This document shows positions 14,166 through 21,358 of a stretch of 24,217 bases of DNA, piece after piece; within the stretch, counting starts at the first letter, position 1; each line of letters begins with the position of its first letter. The translations under genes and the position numbers were made by a program. This DNA is from an uncultured Alphaproteobacteria bacterium (GTDB lineage Bacteria; Pseudomonadota; Alphaproteobacteria; RF32; CAG-239): assembly GCA_900551585.1 (NCBI GenBank), contig URWU01000004.1:1-24217 (forward strand). Direction: 5' to 3'. A model generated the notes under the pieces. It saw only the letters and a program-made list of their open reading frames with translations. It had not been told where the DNA came from and did not search any database.

Positions 14166-16601
14166 TTAACGGCCTAAGCAGCCATGGGTTTCTTTGGCAA
14201 AGTGAACATAACGTTTGTAATATTCTTCCAAAGATTTTTGAACCTGATGATTGACGGTGCCGCGCGGATATTTGCCGTTTTTGTCGGCAACGCCGGCTTT
14301 CATTCCGGTCAGAATTTCAATACCGTCATCAACATGGTCTACGGCGTAGATAGCAAACTTGCCTTCATCAACAGCGTTGAGAATATCTTCTCTGAGCATC
14401 AAGTCTTTGACATTGGTACGCGGAATAATCACACCCTGAGTACCGGTCAGGCCGCGATGTTTGCAGACATCAAAGAAGCCTTCGACTTTTTCATTAACGC
14501 CGCCAATCGGCTGGATTTCGCCAAACTGGTTGATAGAACCGGTTACGGCAATACTTTGTTTAATCGGAATGCCGGTCAGAGCCGAAATCAGGCAGTAATA
14601 CTCGGTTGAAGAAGCACTATCGCCGTCAACACCGCCGTAAGACTGCTCAAAGACAATTGATGCCGACAAAGACAAAGGCGAGAATTTGGCAAAACGGTTA
14701 GCAATCAAACTCTGTAAAATCAACACGCCTTTGGTATGAATCGGACCGGAAAGCTCAATTTCGCGTTCAATGTCAAAGAACTCGCCTTTGCCCATGCGAA
14801 CCTGCGTGGTAATACGTGCCGGCTTACCAAAACTGTTGCGGGAGAAGTTATAAACGACAAGGCCGTTAATCTGACCGACGCGGGTTCCTTCAACATCCAT
14901 CAAGATTGTGCCCTCATCAATCTGCTCGAGCATCATCTGTTTGATACGGTCAGAGCGATAAATTTGTGCTTCAATCGCCTGTTCGATATGGTTTTTGCCA
15001 ATCTGATTGGAGTGAGATTTGCGCGCCCAGTAATCGGCCTCGCGCAGCAGGTCGCCGATAGAGGCAATATGCGCGGTTAGTTTGCGTGAATCTTCAGCCA
15101 GGCGCGATGAATATTCAATCACTTTGGCAACGGCCTGACGGTTCAAAGAACGCAGTTTTTTCTTCTTTGACAAAGAACCGATTAATTTGGCATATTCAAT
15201 TTCGTTTTCATGGGTTCTGTCCATGATGACGCCGAAGTCGGCTTCGACTTTGAAGAAGTCGGCAAAATCCGGGTCACGCTCGGACAAGACTTCATATAAC
15301 TCGGCGTCGCCGGTCATAATCACTTTAACATCCAGCGGAATCGGTTCCGGGTCGAGAGAAATGGTCGTAAAGCTGGTTTCATCACTCGGTGCCTCAATTT
15401 TAATCTGCTTGGAAGCAATCGCGCGTTTTAACGAATCCCAAGAGAAAGGCTGCAACAGAAGCTTACGGGCATCAATCAGCAGAAAACCGCCGTTGGCCTG
15501 ATGCAGAGCGCCGGATTTAATCAAGGTAAAGTCGGTTAACAAAGCACCATATTGCTGGACACGCTCAACACGGCCGACCAGGTTGCCCTGGGTCGGGTGG
15601 TCAAGGTGAATAATCGGCGCACCGGAATCAGGTTCATTTTTAACAACGACATTAACCTTGAACTTGGCAAATTTGTCTTCTTCCGGTTTGTTCATTTTGG
15701 AGAAAAGCATGCTCAAAGCGTCTTCGCCGCCCTCGCCGCACTGCGGTTCCGGCGAGGGCATAAATTCTTCGACATTTTCAATAATATATTTTTGAACATT
15801 CTTCAAAAATTCCAAAACCTGTTTATGGCCTTTGTGCTTGTTGCGCAAGTCATCAACCGGTTTTTTAATCGAGGTTTTGATGAATTTTTCGCGCATACTG
15901 TTGGTTTCTTTGCGCTGTTTTTCTTCCCACTGCGGCAAATCCTGAGCCGAATCTTCGATTTCAGCCTGCATGGCGTTCAAATCATCAATCAGCGATTTCT
16001 TTTCTTCTTCCGGCAGTTCGTCAAAAGCTTCGGGGCTTAAAACCTCGCCGTTTTTAACCGGAGCAACAACCAATCCGACCGGCATATGCAGCAAAGAAAC
16101 GCTTTTGCCTTTGGCTTTTTTCTGAAGAATTTTGATATATTCTTCTTTTTTCTGTTTATATTTTTCGCGGATAATGCTCAACGCCGCCTTGTATTCATCG
16201 CTGTCCATGATGTTGGGAATGCTGGAAGACAAATCTTCAATCAGTTTATCGACATCTTTAGAAAAATCGGCAGCGGTTCCGGCCGGAAAATTGATGGCAA
16301 TCGGGCGGTGCGGCTCGTCAAAATTATAAACATAAGCCCAGTCGTCCGGCGTCGGACGGTTTTGAGCTTCCTGCTTCAAAACTCTTTTCACAAGGCTGGT
16401 TTTTCCGGTTCCCTCAGGGCCGAGGCAAAAGAGATTGTAACCTTTTGACTTGATGTTGATACCGATTTCAACTGCGCTCAGAGCGCGATCCTGACCCAAT
16501 GCCGACAAGCGTTCTTCCAATTCGGCAGTGGTAGAAAAATCAAAGCTTTTGGGATCGCAGCGGGTGTAGAGTTGATCGGATTTGAGTTTTGTAATGGCCA
16601 T
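14166..16601 (-). CDS. Lon-family ATP-dependent protease (LonB/YcbZ-like)
   Basis: An AAA+ serine protease of family S16, with an unusual Lon layout like E. coli YcbZ (LonH). I take ATG 16601 (811 residues), with AGGGA upstream. The ATG at 16622 has no binding site. Walker A is GPEGTGKT (61-68). A long helical, lysine-rich insertion (about 120-290) follows, and then the second part of the ATPase, with HQANGGFLLIDARKLL and a YEVLSERDPDFADFFKV segment. The C-terminal protease domain has the Ser-Lys dyad: S662 in GDSAS and K705 in GGVNEKVEGF, 43 residues apart as in Lon (S679/K722 in E. coli). There is no canonical Lon N-terminal substrate domain. Likely role: cytoplasmic protein quality control. 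Upstream of the phosphatase gene in one unit. Confidence 0.92.
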   Translation of the reverse strand: MAITKLKSDQLYTRCDPKSFDFSTTAELEERLSALGQDRALSAVEIGINIKSKGYNLFCLGPEGTGKTSLVKRVLKQEAQNRPTPDDWAYVYNFDEPHRPIAINFPAGTAADFSKDVDKLIEDLSSSIPNIMDSDEYKAALSIIREKYKQKKEEYIKILQKKAKGKSVSLLHMPVGLVVAPVKNGEVLSPEAFDELPEEEKKSLIDDLNAMQAEIEDSAQDLPQWEEKQRKETNSMREKFIKTSIKKPVDDLRNKHKGHKQVLEFLKNVQKYIIENVEEFMPSPEPQCGEGGEDALSMLFSKMNKPEEDKFAKFKVNVVVKNEPDSGAPIIHLDHPTQGNLVGRVERVQQYGALLTDFTLIKSGALHQANGGFLLIDARKLLLQPFSWDSLKRAIASKQIKIEAPSDETSFTTISLDPEPIPLDVKVIMTGDAELYEVLSERDPDFADFFKVEADFGVIMDRTHENEIEYAKLIGSLSKKKKLRSLNRQAVAKVIEYSSRLAEDSRKLTAHIASIGDLLREADYWARKSHSNQIGKNHIEQAIEAQIYRSDRIKQMMLEQIDEGTILMDVEGTRVGQINGLVVYNFSRNSFGKPARITTQVRMGKGEFFDIEREIELSGPIHTKGVLILQSLIANRFAKFSPLSLSASIVFEQSYGGVDGDSASSTEYYCLISALTGIPIKQSIAVTGSINQFGEIQPIGGVNEKVEGFFDVCKHRGLTGTQGVIIPRTNVKDLMLREDILNAVDEGKFAIYAVDHVDDGIEILTGMKAGVADKNGKYPRGTVNHQVQKSLEEYYKRYVHFAKETHGCLGR

Positions 16602-16628
16602 TGTAAAAAAATCCCTATACATGTAAGA

Positions 16629-16660
16629 TTGGTATTGTTATTATCGCTGATTATATAATC
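16629..16660 (+). promoter_or_regulatory. Candidate promoter and 12-bp palindrome between the protease and TPR genes
   Basis: TTGGTA (16629-16634) is 17 bases from TATATA (16652-16657), or 19 from TATAAT (16654-16659). The -10 lies within the perfect palindrome GATTATATAATC (16649-16660), which also gives TATAAT on the minus strand, so the two divergent genes may share this AT-rich opening region. It might instead be an operator. The minus-strand -35 is not convincing. Confidence 0.4.
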
Positions 16661-16688
16661 TTAAAAACTAACATAGCGTAAAGATTTG

Positions 16689-18173
16689 ATGAAATATTTT
16701 GAATATATAGCCCTCGCTGCCTTTTTTATCACTGCCGTTGCCGTCACTTTTTATTTTTGCCGGCAGTTGAAAATTTATCACTTCTACCGCCTTATCCGCA
16801 AAGCTTATCTCAAAAAAACAACACCGGACTGCGGTGAGAATTATCTGCCGGCTTATTATCTGCGCCGCATTGCCGCAAAGCTGATTAAAGCCAAGGCCAA
16901 CCGGCCGCTGGTTTATCTCTGCGCCGCCCGCGGCAAGCCTGCCGTCCGCTGGCTGGAAAAACACAATGACCCGTTTTCGGCATTAATTCTCGAAGCGATT
17001 GACAACCAGCGCGCCGCTCTGCCAAAACTTGAAAAACTGGTTAAAAAGCAGCCCGAAAACCGCGAGCTTTTGGCCGAGCTCGGCCTTTTATATTTCCTCA
17101 GCGGCGACAAAGCCAAAGTGCGGCTGGTTCTTAACAATATTCCGCCGTCAAAAAAACGCGATTATGCCAAAGCGCGCTTTCATTATCTGCAGGCTTATCA
17201 GGATATGGACGACGGCGATATGCTCGGCGCCTCGCAAAACTGTTCTCTGGCGACCAGAATTTTTCATAAACTGCGTTGTGACTATGAAGAAGGGCAAAGT
17301 TACCTGCTGATGGGGACCATTTACCGTGTTGCCGTGGTTTCCGATGTGGCGCAAATGATGTTTGACACGGCACTGACCATTTTCAAAAACGCCAACTGCC
17401 AACAGGACAGCGCCGCGGTTTACGGTAATCTCGGCATGCTGATGGCCATTCAGAAACGGTTTGAAGAAGCGGCTGATTATTACCGCAAAGCCGAAGAAAT
17501 ATACCGGTCATTAAACCGCCGTCCGGCCTGTGCCGAAATCTATAATCAGCAAGCGCTCCTCAATCTTATGCAGGAGCAGCTTGACGAAGCCGAAACTCTG
17601 GCGCAGCAGGCACTGAACATCCACACGCAAAACCAGAATAATCCGGGCATTGCTTTCAGTAAGGAAATTCTCGGCAACATCGCCTGGAACCGCAAAAAAT
17701 TTCCGCTGGCGACGCAAATGGCTTTTGAAGCCAAAAATCTTTATAAAGAACATCAGAATATGTCGGCTTATTTTGAGAATATGTATCTGATGGCTTTGTC
17801 GCTGTTTGAGCAGGATAAGCTGAAAGAAGCGGAAAAAATCCTGCGTGAGATTACCGAAACAGCCAAAAACCAAAGCAGCAATTTTCACACCGCAAACGCC
17901 TACAGCCTGCTCGGACTGATTTATCTCAGACAAAACGACCTGCGACGCGCCAAAGGATTGTTTCAGCAATCTCTGGATTTGGAACAGGTCAACAACCGCC
18001 TCGGCGGCATTGCTACGGATTATGCCAATATCGGCCTGATTGAATGGCGCAGCGGCAATCTTGAACAAGCCCGAAAAACGCTGCAGACTGCTCTCGACTA
18101 TGCAGAAGTCAATCAGGAAGAAGACTTAATTGAAATTTTGAAAAAACGGCTGGAGCAGCTGTCAGAGCACTAA
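16689..18173 (+). CDS. Membrane-anchored tetratricopeptide (TPR) protein, unknown role
   Basis: A 494-residue protein with one N-terminal membrane helix (about 6-25, followed by Arg and Lys, so probably cytoplasmic C-terminus). A basic region and at least eight TPR-like helical pairs fill the rest (about 115-490). Repeat landmarks include AAVYGNLGMLMAIQKRFEEA, AEIYNQQALLNLMQEQLDEA, AYSLLGLIYLRQNDLRRA and ATDYANIGLIEWRSGNLEQA, spaced about 40 residues as in TPR/Rapsn-type arrays that bind other proteins. TTG 16686 directly precedes ATG 16689; I take the ATG. The 3' end overlaps the converging gene at 18162 by 12 bases. The partner is unknown. The helix followed by a TPR resembles LapB in outline, but LapB's C-terminal rubredoxin cysteines are absent. 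Confidence 0.85.
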   Translation: MKYFEYIALAAFFITAVAVTFYFCRQLKIYHFYRLIRKAYLKKTTPDCGENYLPAYYLRRIAAKLIKAKANRPLVYLCAARGKPAVRWLEKHNDPFSALILEAIDNQRAALPKLEKLVKKQPENRELLAELGLLYFLSGDKAKVRLVLNNIPPSKKRDYAKARFHYLQAYQDMDDGDMLGASQNCSLATRIFHKLRCDYEEGQSYLLMGTIYRVAVVSDVAQMMFDTALTIFKNANCQQDSAAVYGNLGMLMAIQKRFEEAADYYRKAEEIYRSLNRRPACAEIYNQQALLNLMQEQLDEAETLAQQALNIHTQNQNNPGIAFSKEILGNIAWNRKKFPLATQMAFEAKNLYKEHQNMSAYFENMYLMALSLFEQDKLKEAEKILREITETAKNQSSNFHTANAYSLLGLIYLRQNDLRRAKGLFQQSLDLEQVNNRLGGIATDYANIGLIEWRSGNLEQARKTLQTALDYAEVNQEEDLIEILKKRLEQLSEH

Positions 18174-18941
18174 CTTAATATCAAAGCTTTTGCTCTCGGG
18201 CATAAACTTCAGGCGGCGGATTGCCACATTGTCAAAACCCAGCACATTGATTGACGGAACCAGAAAAGGCTTGAAATATTTTTTGCCGTCGCTATATAAA
18301 ACGCGGTTTTTAACATGAAGACCGGTTTTGAACAGAAAATCCCTAAACAGCGGCGCCCAGGAAGGCAGTTTGAAATCACCAACAATAACGACCGGCTCGT
18401 CCTGATCATCAACAAACTGCGCCAGATTATTAAACGCCGTTGCCAGTTCATTAGCCGGCGCTTTTGAAAAATCGAGGTTCACAAGCGTAATAACCTGGTC
18501 ATATTTTTCAAAGCTCATAAAGGAAGCCTGAATATGCGGGCTTAAATCGATTTTACCGGTACGGCGGATTAAAACCTCTTTGGCATTCAGAATATTTTCA
18601 TAATTCTGGGTTCCTTTTTTATAAACCACATTAAATGCCTGTGTGCTCTGTGACGTTTCATTGGTAAACAGCCGCGCCGTCTTGGCCAGAGAACCATAGT
18701 TGAAAATCAGCAGCAAAACCGCCAGAAACGAGTAAAAATATTTTTGATGCCAGAGGGTGAAGGCCAGCAAAAAGATATTAAACAGATAAAAATGGAACTG
18801 CCAGTTCCGTAAAAAACCCGTAAAAGCATTGTCCTGATTATCAAAAATCAGTACAGAATATATTATGGTGATAACCGCCAGGGAAACAACCATAAATAAA
18901 TTTTCGCGAGCTTGTTTTTTTCTTTGACTGAAGTAACTCAT
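18162..18941 (-). CDS. Membrane protein with degenerate endonuclease/exonuclease/phosphatase (EEP) domain
   Basis: Starting at ATG 18941 (259 residues), it has three membrane helices (about 15-33, 51-68 and 70-84) and a soluble C-terminal domain. The C-terminal part has the order of an EEP-family fold: VVIVGDFKLPSWAPLFRDFL (184-203) matches the family's 'GDFN...SPxFR' block, GFDNVAIRRLKF (235-246) stands where a 'DHI.V' block is expected, and the end SFDIKLVL stands for the terminal 'SDH.P/LV'. The key Asn after GDF is Lys, and the terminal Asp-His is Asp-Ile. The catalytic set is therefore incomplete, suggesting a non-enzymatic relative or decaying copy. A further ATG at 18980 has a TATAAT-like element after it and no SD. 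Family assignment is by motif order only. Confidence 0.7.
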   Translation of the reverse strand: MSYFSQRKKQARENLFMVVSLAVITIIYSVLIFDNQDNAFTGFLRNWQFHFYLFNIFLLAFTLWHQKYFYSFLAVLLLIFNYGSLAKTARLFTNETSQSTQAFNVVYKKGTQNYENILNAKEVLIRRTGKIDLSPHIQASFMSFEKYDQVITLVNLDFSKAPANELATAFNNLAQFVDDQDEPVVIVGDFKLPSWAPLFRDFLFKTGLHVKNRVLYSDGKKYFKPFLVPSINVLGFDNVAIRRLKFMPESKSFDIKLVL

Positions 18942-19034
18942 TTTTAATCTATTATAATTATTGTTTTTTTGCAGATGCACAGTTATAATGGCTTATAACA
19001 AAATGCATTCTAGTCATTAAAAAACAATTTGTAA

Positions 19035-20477
19035 ATGGTGTTGAACAAAAATATGCTAGAGCAAATGATAACTGTATTTTCCTCAGAAAGTTTTATGAGC
19101 TCGGTGGTCAGTCACGTTGACGTTCTGGCCGGCGTTTTCTCTAAATATCTTTCAGGGCTCAGCAATATCCGCATGGCCTCCATTATCTTAATGCTGCTGG
19201 CTTTTGTGCTGTTTTTGTTTCTCATCATTGTCCTTTATGTCAAATCGATTATCGCTTTTCTCAAAACCGATACGGCCGGCGGCAAAAAACGCAGTCAGGA
19301 GGAAGAGTTTTATGAAGAGCTTGAAGAAGACGAGGACAGCGGCATCAACGAGCACGAACTTGAAAAAGAGCTGGAAAAAGAACTGGAGCGCGATTTAGAA
19401 CAAGCAAGAATCGAACGCGAAGTCAATGAACAGCAGCAGCGCCGCCTGCTCGACCAGCAGCGCGAGCTCGACCGTCAGGAACAGCGCCGCAAAGACAACG
19501 AAAAAGAAAAACTCGAAAAAGAAAAAAGCGAAGCGCAAATCCGCACGCAGACTCAGGCCGCCAAAAAAGAATTCTCGGTTGACTTGGACTGGAAGAAAGG
19601 CAAATTAAACGACCTTGAGCAACAAGCGCAAGCCGTTCTTTCCGATGAAAAACTCAGTTATCAGCAAAGCAACAAAGCCCTGCCAGAACTCCTCGGCCTG
19701 ATTATTGACATGCTCGGCCGCGGCGTTGATGATTTGAAAATCGCCCAGACCGTGATGTATCGTAATCAGGGACAAAGCTCCGAAGACGAGATTATTCAGA
19801 CGATTTCCGCCATCAAAGATTTTATCGCTCTGGCCGTCAACGGCAAGTTTATGGACGTGCGCCGCGGCAAACAGCTGCCTGATGAGGCCACCGCCCTTTA
19901 TCATCTGGCAGAAGGCGACACAACCTATTCTCTGGCTTTGCTGGAATCTCTGATGGACAGCAATATTGAACGCACAACCGGCATGACTTCCGGCCCAAAA
20001 CGTGATGAAGTTTTTATTGAGACTTCTAATCAGGCTTGTACTTTCGGCACATTGTCAGCGATTTCCGATGTTCATCTCGCAACCGGTGCTTTTGAGCTGG
20101 CCATTGAACTGGCGCCGAAGAATATTAATGCCTGGACCCGCGCCGGAGATATGTATGCCAAAGCCGGCTCGCATAATCAGGCCGTTTGGGCTTATCAGAA
20201 CGTGTTGAACATGGCTGATGAAGAAATTAACATTGCCCAAGTTGCCAATGCCAACAAGATGTTGTCACAATACTACTATGAACAGGGCAACAACCTGCAG
20301 GCTGCCAAGCTCTACAACAGCAGTAAGCAGTATTATGACTCGCTCGGCATTAACCGCCGTCTTGACCGTCAGGAACTGGAGATTATTGAAATTATCGAAT
20401 CGCGTCAGCATGATGAACTCGGCGATACCATTAATAAAATTCTTAATTCCCGCGAAATGCAGTACAGCTACGCCTAG
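19035..20477 (+). CDS. Membrane-anchored coiled-coil protein with TPR-like C-terminal domain, unknown function
   Basis: Not recognised. From ATG 19035 it has 480 residues (ATG 19053 is also possible; neither has a clear ribosome-binding site). One strong membrane helix lies at 47-69. A highly charged coiled coil (about 86-178, Glu/Gln/Arg/Lys repeats such as ELEKELEKELERDLEQ) follows. Next is the motif DLDWKKG (183-189), then a helical domain (190-480). The latter includes TPR-like pairs, for example FELAIELAPKNINAWTRAGD, MYAKAGSHNQAVWAYQNVLN and YEQGNNLQAAKLYNSSKQYY. The layout suggests a rod-like scaffold anchored in the inner membrane, with the C-terminal domain facing the cytoplasm (inference). 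It is divergent from the degenerate EEP gene and convergent with tsaB. Confidence 0.8.
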   Translation: MVLNKNMLEQMITVFSSESFMSSVVSHVDVLAGVFSKYLSGLSNIRMASIILMLLAFVLFLFLIIVLYVKSIIAFLKTDTAGGKKRSQEEEFYEELEEDEDSGINEHELEKELEKELERDLEQARIEREVNEQQQRRLLDQQRELDRQEQRRKDNEKEKLEKEKSEAQIRTQTQAAKKEFSVDLDWKKGKLNDLEQQAQAVLSDEKLSYQQSNKALPELLGLIIDMLGRGVDDLKIAQTVMYRNQGQSSEDEIIQTISAIKDFIALAVNGKFMDVRRGKQLPDEATALYHLAEGDTTYSLALLESLMDSNIERTTGMTSGPKRDEVFIETSNQACTFGTLSAISDVHLATGAFELAIELAPKNINAWTRAGDMYAKAGSHNQAVWAYQNVLNMADEEINIAQVANANKMLSQYYYEQGNNLQAAKLYNSSKQYYDSLGINRRLDRQELEIIEIIESRQHDELGDTINKILNSREMQYSYA

Positions 20478-20557
20478 TCGGCTACGGCAGAAGTTTCCTG
20501 TCTTTTTTAATCAGAGAAAGACAGAGAAGAGGGCAATATTTGTTTTCTTCAGGAGAG

Positions 20558-21223
20558 TTATTTTTTCAGGCAGACGTCCGGAGCGCGGAGATATAACGGT
20601 TTGGGAAAATCTATACGCTTATTGAGATATTGCTTATAACCGCAGAGGCCGACATTTTCTATCGGCAGGTAATCACAATTTTTGATACAATGCAGGCTCA
20701 ATCCGGTCGGCGTCATCAGAAAACGCTCAACACCATCGCCAATCATCGTCACTTTTTTATCTCTCAACAGGGCAATAATGTCATCGCGCATACCGGCCGA
20801 AGGTTCGGTCAAGGCTTTGAGGTTCGTGTCGAAAATCTGATAATAAAAATCATCGCGTTTGGTTTCAATCAATACCGCATTGTAAAAGCCGGTTTCATCA
20901 GGCGCAAAAGCCAACGAAACCAGATAAGCGTCAAAAGCATTCACACCGCAAATCTGCAATGCCGGTTTGGCAATACCGAAAGAACGGGCGGCGGAAATAC
21001 TGGCACGCACGCCGGTAAAAGAACCGGGACCGGTGCAGACGGTCAGCATATCCAAATCATCAAAAGTCAGCTGATTTTTTTCCATAATGACCTGAATTTG
21101 CGGAATCAGCAATTCCGACTGGCCAAAATCCATTGAACGGCTGAACCGGTCAATAATTTTATCGTCTTCCAGCAGAGCTATTGAGCAGCTGGCGGCGGTG
21201 GTATCAAACGCTAAGTTATACAT
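20558..21223 (-). CDS. tsaB: tRNA t6A biosynthesis protein TsaB
   Basis: TsaB pairs with TsaD, and with TsaE and TsaC makes the N6-threonylcarbamoyladenosine at position 37 of ANN-decoding tRNAs. I take ATG 21223 (221 residues), with AGGA 7 bases upstream. An ATG seven codons further up would put odd residues before the conserved start MYNLAFDTTAASCSIAL. The ASKHA-type fold signatures are present: DTT at 7-9 and the core TGPGSFTGVRASISAARSFG. The second half is diverged, as usual for TsaB. The gene stands alone. In many alphaproteobacteria tsaB is followed by rimI, which is absent here. Confidence 0.93.
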   Translation of the reverse strand: MYNLAFDTTAASCSIALLEDDKIIDRFSRSMDFGQSELLIPQIQVIMEKNQLTFDDLDMLTVCTGPGSFTGVRASISAARSFGIAKPALQICGVNAFDAYLVSLAFAPDETGFYNAVLIETKRDDFYYQIFDTNLKALTEPSAGMRDDIIALLRDKKVTMIGDGVERFLMTPTGLSLHCIKNCDYLPIENVGLCGYKQYLNKRIDFPKPLYLRAPDVCLKK

Positions 21224-21358
21224 CAGTATTCCTATGATATTCAAAAGGCGCAGAAAACTTGAAGGTTTTCCACCTCAACAAAAAATACATTTTTCAAATA
21301 GCATTTTATATTATAAAATTGGGAATCAGGCAACAACTTTAATGATAATCGCAAAAAA

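Noticed and set aside
14736..16040. Several plus-strand open frames opposite the Lon-like protease
   Set aside because: They are shadows of a well-supported 811-residue gene and have no start signals.
20478..20557. Terminator between the 19035 gene and tsaB
   Set aside because: TGTCTTT and AAAGACA can pair around an 11-base loop, but the stem is weak and no T tract follows on either strand.
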